From positions 1-6,330 of the forward strand of contig JAGADS010000268.1 of the NCBI GenBank assembly GCA_017613485.1: 6,330 nt of DNA, read 5' to 3'. The position numbers and the translations under genes were made by a program. Source of the stretch: Treponema sp. GTDB lineage: Bacteria > Spirochaetota > Spirochaetia > Treponematales > Treponemataceae. Below are positions 1 through 6,330 of this stretch, in pieces (position 1 is the first letter of the stretch; each line of letters begins with the position of its first letter). The notes under the pieces were generated by a model. It saw only the letters and a program-made list of their open reading frames with translations. It had not been told where the DNA came from and did no database searches.

Positions 1-35
1 ATCCCAGATGCATGAATTATTTAACCACCTGACGG

Positions 36-64
36 TTGCATTTTTGTTACTTTTGGTTTATACG
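36..64 (+). promoter_or_regulatory. Candidate sigma-70-like promoter upstream of the DUF2157 gene
   Basis: TTGCAT at 36-41 and TATACG at 59-64 are separated by 17 bp, giving a weak match to -35/-10 consensus (3/6 and 4/6). Transcription would start near 71, leaving a leader of about 37 nt before the ATG at 108. A competing arrangement is TTGTAT (73-78), 17 bp, TAAAAT (96-101), which would start transcription almost exactly at the ATG. In an AT-rich region such matches arise by chance, so neither is more than a candidate. Confidence 0.25.
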
Positions 65-107
65 TTTAACCCTTGTATTTGTTTTTCCATTCAGTTAAAA
101 TATATTT

Positions 108-2459
108 ATGGATACAGATAATTACCGTTGGCTCTTGTATCAGATTCCAGAGCTTAGCGAGAAAAAAATCATTGACTCACAGTCTGCGGAAAACCTCCGT
201 GATTTCTGCAGTAAAAAACTTGTTCAGGCAGCTGAGATTCAGCAGGGAAAAGACAGACAGGAACAGGCACTAAATCCTTTTGTACCGGCACAGAATGAAG
301 TCAGGGAACCAAAGAAACCAATAAACTGGGTTCCGCTTATTCTTACTGTTGCATCAGGAGTTCTTGTTGCAGGAGGCCTTATTTCTCTGATTGCATACAA
401 CTGGGCATTTATCTCAAGGACAACAAAAACTATTGCCGCTGTTGTGATTCTGCTTGGCATTCAGGCTGCTGTCTTAATATGCAAGTTGAACGGTAAGATG
501 GAAAAAACTGCTGTACGCGAAAGCCTTGGCATCGGGTGGGCCATAATGTTCGGAGCGATGATTGCCTTTATCTCTCAAATCCTGCGTCTTCCTTCAAACA
601 CCAGTGCTTTTATCGCATTGTGGGCGGCTTCTTCGGTTTTAGTCTTATATTCAACCAAATCCGACACAGTGTTTTATTTCACGCTCATACTCGGAATCGC
701 TTACATCACTTCAACAAAGTATTACGGTGACTCATCATCTTTGATTTACATTTTATTTGCATCCCTGATTCCCTACTCCATTATCCGTAAAAATGTGATT
801 CTAAAATGGTTCCTGATTATTTATGCCGTCTGCATGATGGGATTCTGCCTTGACAAAACTGTTCCAGGCCTGTGGATTGTCGCATACACTTCCCTGCTCG
901 CAATATTTGCCATGTCCAAAAACAAAGAGACCAGCTATGTTTTCTTATCTGGCCTTGCATTTATGCTGATTCTTCTATGCTTTGGATATTTCTGGAAGGA
1001 TATAGGCTGGCACTTTATACGCACAAGTCCATCACATCATCTTGACGGCTCCATACTCGACATAATCCTGACATTATCTCTTTTTGCATACTGCATTGGT
1101 CTTGCGTTGTTCAGGACATTTATAAAGAAAGAGAAAAACAGGATCAACCTTGTTGCAATAATTCCATCAGTCATCGCCATTCTCTACTGTGTATACTCTG
1201 TCTTCTCCGACGAGATAAAAATTACTGCACCTGCAATCTCTGTTTTGATTCTCATGGGATTTATAATCACAACCATTATTGCCATGTGGCATAAAACTCC
1301 TGTGTACATTGCAGGTCTTTGCGGGATTCTCCTGCAGTTTGTTATATGCAGCTTTGATACGACTTTTGATTTTAATCTTCTTGGCTCGTTCTTTTGTATT
1401 CTGCTCTACCTTGTTTCACTTATCTCGATCCGCATCACTCATTTCAAGCTTGAATACAAGCCGGCATTGTTTACTGTTTTCAGAATTATGACAATGATTC
1501 TCTATCTTGCATTGCTTCTTTTCTTGATTCCTTACAAAAAAACATCTCTATCTGAAACCGGTATATATATTTTCAATGTCATTTATTCAATTGTAATTCT
1601 ATGCTCAATAATCTTAACTGCTAAATTTATAGGAAGAAAACGCTTTGTCCATATTCTTGACCTGATGGCATTTCCTTCTTGCGGTTGTATCATTTCAATG
1701 CTCAGCAATCAGACATTTTTTGCAGAATATGCAAGCATTATCATTTTAACCGTTATGGCAGTTTTAGGCATATATTCCCTTATGATAAAAAACAAGGGAA
1801 GAATGTCCTCTTATGTTTTTGCCATTCCGATATTATTCATTCCATTTACGTCTTTTATCGGAAGTTTCATTTTATTTATTTTGACTTTATGTATCACTGC
1901 ATGGTGCATGGCTATCTATTCACTTTACAACAACAAGACAATGGGAGTTCTTGCGGTGATAGTCGCTGCCATTGCATTCATGTTTACATCTTACTCAAAT
2001 CCGGGATTTAATTTTGTATTATGGGAAATAACGTCGGCTGAACGTTTCGTCTCTTTCTTTGCAGCATTGGCATTATTCATTTTAACAGGAATACTTGCAG
2101 CAAGAGAAATGATAAAGAATAAAAAATGGCTTAACCCGTTTTTCTTTATTCATCCGCTTTTGATTGCAATTGTAGTCTGCATACCTCACGAAGATTTCCA
2201 TGAGTCAACAGATTTCATCTGCTCTATCTGCTTTGTTTTGCTGGCTCTCTCGTGCATCTATTATCTTATCAAGGCATCCTCCACTTCCTCAATCTGGATG
2301 GCAAACTGTGCCACGGTTTTTCTGGGACTTTTCGTGTTTGTCAAATTCTTTGTCGAGGATTTCAGTCTGATAGCAAAGGGACTTGTGTTCATCGGTCTTG
2401 GCGTGGCATTTTTCCTTATAAACATTTTCCTTTCAAGGAGGAACAAAAATGAAAAATAA
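108..2459 (+). CDS. Large polytopic membrane protein with N-terminal DUF2157-type domain
   Basis: This is a 783-residue integral membrane protein of unknown function. Residues 1-70 are a soluble, charged N-terminus. Its first part (RWLLYQIPELSEKKIID) resembles the short cytoplasmic helix pair that starts DUF2157 proteins. From residue 74 to 776 I count roughly 25 hydrophobic segments joined by short loops. The stretch LISLIAYNWAFISRTTK (91-107) and the following GIGWAIMFGAMIAFISQI region (141-158) are the most recognisable DUF2157 features. The C-terminus (FFVEDFSLIAKGLVFIGLG, 747-765, then LSRRNK) resembles the last helices of DUF2157/DUF4401 proteins. The central part matches nothing I recognise. 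ATG 108 is the only usable start: an in-frame TAA lies at 96-98 and the next Met is residue 131. No Shine-Dalgarno sequence precedes it, unlike the downstream genes. The stop overlaps the next gene by 11 bp, so the two are very probably one operon. Family assignment is from memory of the signature; the function is unknown. Confidence 0.85.
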   Translation: MDTDNYRWLLYQIPELSEKKIIDSQSAENLRDFCSKKLVQAAEIQQGKDRQEQALNPFVPAQNEVREPKKPINWVPLILTVASGVLVAGGLISLIAYNWAFISRTTKTIAAVVILLGIQAAVLICKLNGKMEKTAVRESLGIGWAIMFGAMIAFISQILRLPSNTSAFIALWAASSVLVLYSTKSDTVFYFTLILGIAYITSTKYYGDSSSLIYILFASLIPYSIIRKNVILKWFLIIYAVCMMGFCLDKTVPGLWIVAYTSLLAIFAMSKNKETSYVFLSGLAFMLILLCFGYFWKDIGWHFIRTSPSHHLDGSILDIILTLSLFAYCIGLALFRTFIKKEKNRINLVAIIPSVIAILYCVYSVFSDEIKITAPAISVLILMGFIITTIIAMWHKTPVYIAGLCGILLQFVICSFDTTFDFNLLGSFFCILLYLVSLISIRITHFKLEYKPALFTVFRIMTMILYLALLLFLIPYKKTSLSETGIYIFNVIYSIVILCSIILTAKFIGRKRFVHILDLMAFPSCGCIISMLSNQTFFAEYASIIILTVMAVLGIYSLMIKNKGRMSSYVFAIPILFIPFTSFIGSFILFILTLCITAWCMAIYSLYNNKTMGVLAVIVAAIAFMFTSYSNPGFNFVLWEITSAERFVSFFAALALFILTGILAAREMIKNKKWLNPFFFIHPLLIAIVVCIPHEDFHESTDFICSICFVLLALSCIYYLIKASSTSSIWMANCATVFLGLFVFVKFFVEDFSLIAKGLVFIGLGVAFFLINIFLSRRNKNEK
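2435..2441 (+). promoter_or_regulatory. Shine-Dalgarno site of the GDYXXLXY gene, inside the upstream gene
   Basis: AAGGAGG lies 7 nt before the ATG at 2449 and within the last codons of the DUF2157 gene. This near-perfect site fixes the start of the downstream gene. Ribosomes finishing the first gene will cover it, which suggests translational coupling. Confidence 0.85.
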
Positions 2460-3060
2460 TTTCCTCAAAAAACTCCTGCCATTTTTCATAGCCGCAGTTA
2501 TCCTTCAGCTTGGAGCCGTCTTTTTTATTGTCTTCCGTTCAAGTGCGATTAAAAATGACGCAGAGAAATCAAACAGGATTGCAAGATTCAAATGCGAGAT
2601 GAGGGATCCCTACAATCCTTTCAAGGGCCGCTATGTTCAGCTTAATCTTGGTGAATCATCAAAAGACTTTTCTGACTTTGACGTGCAGAGTAATGAAGTA
2701 AAATTCATACAACGGAATACACCGATAGTTTTCTGCCTGCTGAAAAAAGATACAGACGGAGCATACAGGATTACAGGTCTCAGATCAGAGGAACCGGATG
2801 ATTCTTCTCTTTTTGTCCGTGCAAGGATGAGATACTGGGGTGAAAGAGTCTCTCTTGAATTTCCGTTTACAGAATATTACATGCAGGAAAACTATGCCCG
2901 CGAGGTTGATTCCCTTGGCTCTGCATTTTACGATCTTGACCCGCAGATAGAGGTTTACATAGACAGCCACGGTAACTGCATACAAAAAGAACTGTACGTC
3001 AACGGAAACCAGACAATAGAGGATTACATAAAATCCCTGCTGTCACTAAGAAAAATATAA
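2449..3060 (+). CDS. GDYXXLXY family membrane-anchored protein
   Basis: This 203-residue protein of unknown function has one hydrophobic segment (about 10-29, LPFFIAAVILQLGAVFFIVF) after a Lys-rich start. It is best read as an uncleaved N-terminal anchor or signal with the remainder outside the cytoplasmic membrane; no lipobox cysteine is visible. The motif that names the family appears as GRYVQLNL (60-67), a variant with Arg for Asp and Leu for the final Tyr. It follows CEMRDPYNPFKG, the usual 'primary substrates and products' type lead-in of this family. A second family-like stretch is EFPFTEYYMQENYAREVD (137-154). Proteins of this family are typically encoded directly after DUF2157/DUF4401 membrane proteins, as here, which supports both calls. 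The start is set by AAGGAGG at 2435-2441. No recognisable terminator follows: the stop codon is directly abutted by a 7-bp tandem repeat array. No biochemical role is known to me for the pair. Confidence 0.8.
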   Translation: MKNNFLKKLLPFFIAAVILQLGAVFFIVFRSSAIKNDAEKSNRIARFKCEMRDPYNPFKGRYVQLNLGESSKDFSDFDVQSNEVKFIQRNTPIVFCLLKKDTDGAYRITGLRSEEPDDSSLFVRARMRYWGERVSLEFPFTEYYMQENYAREVDSLGSAFYDLDPQIEVYIDSHGNCIQKELYVNGNQTIEDYIKSLLSLRKI

Positions 3061-3095
3061 ACTGAAAGTTGAAAACTGAAAACTGAAAGCTGAAA
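3061..3095 (+). repeat. 7-bp tandem repeat array, unit ACTGAAA (5 copies)
   Basis: Five exact 7-nt units run from the base after the stop codon: ACTGAAA, GTTGAAA, ACTGAAA, ACTGAAA, GCTGAAA. Variation is confined to the first two positions of the unit. The array joins a second array with the same 7-nt period without any spacer. Read on the opposite strand it would encode a repeated FQLSVFS-like peptide, but there is no reason to think it is translated. Similar heptameric repeats occur between genes in some spirochaetes and cyanobacteria (from memory). Confidence 0.9.
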
Positions 3096-3130
3096 ATTAC
3101 GCATTACGCATTTCGCATTACGAATTGTGA
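3096..3130 (+). repeat. 7-bp tandem repeat array, unit ATTACGC (5 copies, decaying)
   Basis: The units are ATTACGC, ATTACGC, ATTTCGC, ATTACGA, ATTGTGA, after which ATTCCCT and ATTGAAT keep the 7-nt phase only at their ATT. Similarity to the unit falls steadily from left to right, as if the array grows or is homogenised at its left end. The period and phase continue those of the ACTGAAA array, so the two probably form one 70-bp composite element. The last unit supplies TTGTGA (3125-3130), a possible -35 box for ilvD. Confidence 0.88.
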
Positions 3131-3167
3131 ATTCCCTATTGAATTTTATAATAATGGACTGTAGAAT
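3125..3167 (+). promoter_or_regulatory. Two overlapping promoter candidates for ilvD
   Basis: Candidate A is TTGAAT (3139-3144), 17 bp, TAGAAT (3162-3167); it matches consensus at 4/6 and 5/6 with ideal spacing and would start near 3174. Candidate B is TTGTGA (3125-3130), 16 bp, TATAAT (3147-3152); it has a perfect -10 and a 4/6 -35, and would start near 3159. Both leave a short leader of about 25-40 nt before ATG 3199. That is too short for a riboswitch or T-box, so any control of ilvD would have to be by a DNA-binding regulator or read-through from upstream. The sequence does not decide between A and B. Confidence 0.5.
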
Positions 3168-3198
3168 AATTTTATCATTAATATTCAGAGGTTCTTTT

Positions 3199-4890
3199 AT
3201 GGAAAAGAGAAGCAACAATGCTACAAAGGGAATGGCACGGGCACCTCACCGCTCGCTTTTTTATGCCATGGGATATACAGACGAGGAACTTGAGCGTCCA
3301 CTGGTCGGTGTCTGCTGTGCAAAGAATGAGATTATACCGGGACACATAGAGCTTGACCGTATAGCACAGGCTGTAAAAGACGGTGTTAGGATGGCAGGCG
3401 GTACCCCGATTGAATTTCCTGCCATAGGTGTTTGCGACGGAATTGCAATGGGTCACGAGGGAATGAAGTACTCTCTTGTAACACGCGAGCTTATTGCAGA
3501 CAGTGTTGAATGTGTCGTAACAGCACATCAGTTTGACGCTCTTGTTTTGATTCCAAACTGCGACAAGATTGTTCCTGGGATGCTTATGGCAGCAGCACGC
3601 CTTGATTTACCAACAGTTGTTGTTTCCGGTGGAGCCATGATGCCTGGTCATCTTCCAAGCCGTGAGGAAGGAAATCCATATTCAGACAAGAACCTTTCAC
3701 TTACCGATATGTTCGAGGGTGTCGGAGCCGTTGCCTCTGGAAAAATCACTGAGGCCCAGCTTAAGGAAATGGAGCACTGCGCATGTCCTGGATGCGGTTC
3801 ATGCTCAGGTATGTTCACTGCAAACTCAATGAACTGTCTTACAGAGGTTTTGGGTCTTGGTCTTCCGGGAAATGGAACAATCCCTGCCACTACAGGCGAC
3901 CGCATTGCACTCGCAAAGCACGCAGGAATGGCTGTAATGAACCTCTACAACAAGGGAATCACTGCACGCCAGATGATGACAGCAGATTCTTTCCGCAACG
4001 CACTTACAGCAGACATGGCACTTGGATGCTCCTCAAACACAATGCTCCACGTTCCGGCAATCGCACATGAGGCAGGACTTACAATCGACCTTCACGAGGT
4101 AAACGAAATCTCTGAGCGCACACCTAACCTCTGCCACCTTGCACCTGCAGGCCACACATTTATCTGCGAGCTGAATGACGCCGGTGGAGTTCAGGCCGTT
4201 CTTGCAGAGCTTGCAAAAAAGAACCTTATCAAGACCGATTTGATTACTGCCACAGGAAAAACAATAGCAGAGAACATCAAGGGTGTAAGAAACCGCAACC
4301 CGGAGATCCTGCGTCCAATCGAAAATCCGTTCAGCGACAACGGTGGTATCGCAATCCTGTTCGGAAACCTTGCACCAAACGGTACTGTAGTAAAGAGATC
4401 CGCCTGTGCAAAGGAACTCATGAACCACTCAGGACCTGCACGCGTATTCAATGACGAGAGCGAGGCTATGGATGCCGTTCAGAAAAAACAGATTCATCCG
4501 GGTGACGTTGTTGTAATCCGTTATGAGGGACCAAAGGGAGGACCTGGAATGCGTGAGATGCTTGCAGTAACAGCGGCTCTTGCAGGTCAGGGTCTGGACA
4601 AGGAAGTTGCATTGATTACCGACGGACGTTTCAGCGGTGCAACAAGAGGTGCTTCATTGGGACACTGTTCACCGGAAGCAGCAGACGGAGGACCGATTGC
4701 ACTCGTTCAGGAAGGTGACACAATCACCCTGGACATCAACAACTACAAGATTCACCTTGATGTAAGCGACGAGGAACTTGCAAAACGAAAGGCCGCCTGG
4801 AAATGCCCGGAGCCAAAAGTTAAGCACGGTTATCTGGCCCGTTATGCCAAGCTGGTATCAAGTGCAGACCAGGGAGCTATTCTTGATTAA
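3199..4890 (+). CDS. ilvD: Dihydroxy-acid dehydratase (EC 4.2.1.9)
   Basis: IlvD dehydrates 2,3-dihydroxy-isovalerate and 2,3-dihydroxy-3-methylvalerate to the keto acids that precede valine/leucine and isoleucine. It is a cytoplasmic Fe-S, Mg-dependent enzyme. The 563 residues are a full-length short-form IlvD (the E. coli enzyme is longer, about 616). Visible active-site elements are the cluster cysteines at C39/C40 ([13 protein letters not shown]), C121 ([10 protein letters not shown]) and C202 ([17 protein letters not shown], 196-212). Others are D80 in [12 protein letters not shown]123 of the CDK motif (the carbamylated metal-ligand Lys in the family), E453, and the catalytic Ser S479 in [14 protein letters not shown] 3199 is chosen because AGAGG (3187-3191) lies 7 nt before it and because [21 protein letters not shown] is where the family begins. 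An in-frame GTG at 3127 would add 24 residues derived from repeat DNA. Whether the cluster is [2Fe-2S] or [4Fe-4S] cannot be read from the sequence. ilvB follows after 113 bp. Confidence 0.97.
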   Translation: MEKRSNNATKGMARAPHRSLFYAMGYTDEELERPLVGVCCAKNEIIPGHIELDRIAQAVKDGVRMAGGTPIEFPAIGVCDGIAMGHEGMKYSLVTRELIADSVECVVTAHQFDALVLIPNCDKIVPGMLMAAARLDLPTVVVSGGAMMPGHLPSREEGNPYSDKNLSLTDMFEGVGAVASGKITEAQLKEMEHCACPGCGSCSGMFTANSMNCLTEVLGLGLPGNGTIPATTGDRIALAKHAGMAVMNLYNKGITARQMMTADSFRNALTADMALGCSSNTMLHVPAIAHEAGLTIDLHEVNEISERTPNLCHLAPAGHTFICELNDAGGVQAVLAELAKKNLIKTDLITATGKTIAENIKGVRNRNPEILRPIENPFSDNGGIAILFGNLAPNGTVVKRSACAKELMNHSGPARVFNDESEAMDAVQKKQIHPGDVVVIRYEGPKGGPGMREMLAVTAALAGQGLDKEVALITDGRFSGATRGASLGHCSPEAADGGPIALVQEGDTITLDINNYKIHLDVSDEELAKRKAAWKCPEPKVKHGYLARYAKLVSSADQGAILD

Positions 4891-4892
4891 CA

Positions 4893-4922
4893 TTGCCTAA
4901 CACTTGTTTTTATTTATAAAAT
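4893..4922 (+). promoter_or_regulatory. Candidate promoter for ilvB, upstream of the leader hairpin
   Basis: TTGCCT (4893-4898) is followed after 16 bp by TATAAA (4915-4920), or after 18 bp by TAAAAT (4917-4922). A start near 4928 would give a leader of about 75 nt holding the hairpin at 4936-4979, its T tail and the ribosome binding site. The match is modest and the region is AT-rich. If it is not a promoter, ilvB depends on read-through from ilvD. Confidence 0.3.
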
Positions 4923-4935
4923 AAGGTACTATTGC

Positions 4936-4989
4936 TACGGTGTTTTCTTCCATATTATTTAATGGAAAAAGACACCGTATTATTTTTTT
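4936..4989 (+). terminator. Intrinsic terminator or attenuator hairpin between ilvD and ilvB
   Basis: TACGGTGTTTTCTTCCAT (4936-4953) pairs with ATGGAAAAAGACACCGTA (4962-4979) around an 8-nt loop (4954-4961). The 18-bp stem has one T-G wobble and one C-A mismatch. The 8 bp next to the tail are perfect. TTATTTTTTT (4980-4989) follows at once. This is a standard rho-independent terminator on the + strand. The T tract ends one base before the ilvB Shine-Dalgarno site, so it cannot merely end the ilvD transcript: every ilvB transcript started upstream must pass it. It is therefore likely to act as an attenuator or as a partial terminator that sets the ilvD:ilvB ratio. I see no alternative antiterminator pairing, leader peptide or T-box. 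Confidence 0.8.
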
Positions 4990-4990
4990 C

Positions 4991-4996
4991 TAGGAG
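4991..4996 (+). promoter_or_regulatory. Shine-Dalgarno site that fixes the TTG start of ilvB
   Basis: TAGGAG lies 7 nt before the TTG at 5004. The only in-frame ATG upstream, at 4962, forms the inner part of the terminator's right arm and has no Shine-Dalgarno sequence, so this site argues for TTG initiation. Confidence 0.8.
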
Positions 4997-5003
4997 TTCA
5001 AAA

Positions 5004-6330
5004 TTGAAAATCTCAGGCTCTCGTGTGGTTATCGAATGTCTTGTTGAGCAGGGCGTTGATACTGTTTTCGGTTATCCCGGCGGTGCAATTTTAAATGTTT
5101 ACGATGAATTATATAAGAACAGCGACAGAATCCGTCATATTCTTACTGCCCATGAGCAGGGTGCTGCCCATGCGGCGGACGGTTATGCACGTTCAACCGG
5201 CAAAGTCGGCGTGGTATTTGCAACAAGCGGTCCAGGAGCTACAAACCTTGTAACCGGAATTGCAACAGCCTACATGGACTCATCCCCGATTGTCGCAATC
5301 ACATGCAATGTTCCCACTACACTTCTGGGCAAGGACTCTTTCCAGGAGATTGACATAACAGGCGTAACAATGCCTATTACAAAGCACAACTATATCGTCC
5401 GCAATGTTGAGGAGCTGGCTGATGTCATCCGTGAGGCATTCATCATTGCAAAAAGCGGAAGACCGGGTCCTGTCCTTATTGACATTCCAAAAGAAGTCAC
5501 TGCAAACGAAGTTGAATTCGAGCCTCTTAAAAACGCAGATGAGATTGCAAAGAGAATTCAGGATAAGAACATACATCTTAAAAGGTCACTTAATCCTCCG
5601 TCTCCAAGCGATGAGGAGATTAGGAAAGCGGCAGACATCATCAACAACGCAAAAAGACCTGTTATCTATGCAGGAGGCGGAATCATCATCGGCAACGCAA
5701 GCGAGGAACTTCTTGCACTTGCACAGACCGCAGACATTCCGGTATCAGAAAGCATGATGGCACGCTCAGCATTCCCGTCAAGCAACAGCCTGAACCTTGG
5801 CATGGTTGGTATGCACGGAACAAAGGCAAGCAACATGGCAGTTACCGAAAGCGATCTTGTACTTGCATTGGGCTCACGTTTCTCTGACCGTGTAATCTCA
5901 AACCCCAAGCATTTTGCAGAAAACAGCCAGGTATTCCACATCGACATTGACGCAGCGGAGATCAACAAGAACATTCCGGTATCAGGAAAGCTCATCGGAA
6001 ACGTAAAGGACATACTCAAGCGTCTTCTTCCGTTAATAAAGAAGGCCGACCATTCTGAATGGAAAAACAGGATTGCAGAATGGAAAAAGGATTACCCCAA
6101 GATTTACGACGAGAATCCGGCAGACTCAATCAACCCGAAATTCCTGTGCGAATGCATCCACAAGATTGCGGGAGACGATACATTCATCACGACAGAGGTT
6201 GGAGAGCACCAGCTTTGGACTGCTCAGCACTATCCGTTTGAAAAGCCGCGTACATTCGTTACGTCAGGTGGACTTGGAACAATGGGCTTTGGAACTGGAG
6301 CCGCCATGGGTATTCAGTTTGCAAATCCAA
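5004..6330 (+). CDS. ilvB: Acetolactate synthase large (catalytic) subunit, 3' end beyond window
   Basis: This ThDP- and FAD-dependent enzyme condenses pyruvate with pyruvate or 2-ketobutyrate, the first common step of branched-chain amino acid synthesis. The frame is open for 442 codons from TTG 5004 to the window end. Visible are the N-terminal PYR domain with FGYPGGAI (22-29), the ThDP-activating Glu E51 in HEQGAAHAADGYAR, ATSGPGATNLVTGIATAYMD, and GKDSFQEIDITGVTMPITKHN with conserved K127. They are followed by the central FAD-binding domain with GMVGMHGTKASN and GSRFSDRV, and the start of the C-terminal PP domain (TEVGEHQLW from 397; TSGGLGTMGFG, 420-430). The GDG...N metal/ThDP motif lies past the edge. 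This set distinguishes acetolactate synthase from pyruvate oxidase or glyoxylate carboligase. TTG is preferred over ATG 4962 because of TAGGAG and because MKISGSRVVIECL aligns with normal family N-termini. A partner ilvN would be expected downstream. Confidence 0.96.
   Translation, partial: MKISGSRVVIECLVEQGVDTVFGYPGGAILNVYDELYKNSDRIRHILTAHEQGAAHAADGYARSTGKVGVVFATSGPGATNLVTGIATAYMDSSPIVAITCNVPTTLLGKDSFQEIDITGVTMPITKHNYIVRNVEELADVIREAFIIAKSGRPGPVLIDIPKEVTANEVEFEPLKNADEIAKRIQDKNIHLKRSLNPPSPSDEEIRKAADIINNAKRPVIYAGGGIIIGNASEELLALAQTADIPVSESMMARSAFPSSNSLNLGMVGMHGTKASNMAVTESDLVLALGSRFSDRVISNPKHFAENSQVFHIDIDAAEINKNIPVSGKLIGNVKDILKRLLPLIKKADHSEWKNRIAEWKKDYPKIYDENPADSINPKFLCECIHKIAGDDTFITTEVGEHQLWTAQHYPFEKPRTFVTSGGLGTMGFGTGAAMGIQFANP

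Noticed and set aside
22..45. Small hairpin (AACC/GGTT) followed by a T run near the window start, as terminator of an upstream gene
   Set aside because: The stem is only 4 bp plus a possible wobble and the T run is offset by three bases; too weak to call.
3061..3130. CRISPR array
   Set aside because: The period is 7 nt with no spacers; these are simple tandem heptamers.
3122..3134. GAATTGTGAATTC inverted repeat as an operator for ilvD
   Set aside because: The 5-bp arms arise naturally from the decaying heptamer units and AT richness; there is no second copy to support a regulator site.
3127..3198. 24-residue N-terminal extension of ilvD from an in-frame GTG, including an Ile/Leu-rich stretch ([10 protein letters not shown]) that resembles an attenuation leader peptide
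   Set aside because: It runs in frame into ilvD without its own stop codon, begins inside the repeat array, overlaps both promoter candidates, and has no ribosome binding site. The proper AGAGG site and family N-terminus are at 3199.
3024..3218. Minus-strand reading frame across the repeats giving [16 protein letters not shown] peptide
   Set aside because: The repetitiveness is a product of the tandem DNA repeat; it overlaps the ends of two real genes and has no start signals.
4033..4451. Long minus-strand open frames inside ilvD (86-131 codons)
   Set aside because: They are shadows of the ilvD coding frame, with compositions that match no protein family I know and no ribosome binding sites.
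4891..5003. T-box riboswitch or leader-peptide attenuator before ilvB
   Set aside because: The 113-bp spacer is too short for a T-box, lacks the conserved T-box bulge sequence and a specifier loop, and has no separate short reading frame with runs of Ile, Val or Leu codons. Only the hairpin with T tail is supported.

Overview
The window is a stretch of chromosome, probably from a host-associated or rumen-type Treponema (spirochaete) or a similar low-to-mid G+C anaerobe. This placement is an inference. It rests on the clostridial/treponemal flavour of the IlvD and IlvB sequences, the strong preference for GCA, GGA and ACA codons in the ilv genes, and a 7-bp tandem repeat array of a kind I recall from Treponema intergenic regions. 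No rRNA or other marker gene is present to confirm it. All real genes are on the + strand.

Region 1 (1-3060) is a two-gene unit of unknown function. A very large polytopic membrane protein with an N-terminal DUF2157-type domain (108-2459) overlaps by 11 bp a small single-pass protein of the GDYXXLXY family (2449-3060). The overlap and the strong Shine-Dalgarno site inside the first gene point to translational coupling. The large gene has no visible Shine-Dalgarno site.

Region 2 (3061-3198) is intergenic. It begins directly after the stop codon with two abutting 7-bp repeat arrays, about five copies of ACTGAAA and then about five of ATTACGC. These run into an AT-rich stretch with two overlapping sigma-70-like promoter candidates for ilvD, one of which borrows its -35 box from the last repeat unit.

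Region 3 (3199-6330) is branched-chain amino acid biosynthesis: complete ilvD (dihydroxy-acid dehydratase), a 113-bp spacer, and the first 442 codons of ilvB (acetolactate synthase large subunit), which runs off the window. IlvB makes acetolactate or acetohydroxybutyrate. After the IlvC step, IlvD dehydrates the dihydroxy acids to the keto acids that precede valine, isoleucine and leucine. ilvN and ilvC may follow outside the window.

The most interesting regulatory feature is an 18-bp hairpin with a T-rich tail that ends one base before the ilvB Shine-Dalgarno site. There is no room for a promoter after it, so ilvB must be transcribed through it, as expected of an attenuator or a partial terminator. 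No previously undescribed system can be claimed from this window. The best candidates for follow-up are the ilvB leader, the heptamer arrays and the uncharacterised membrane-protein pair.
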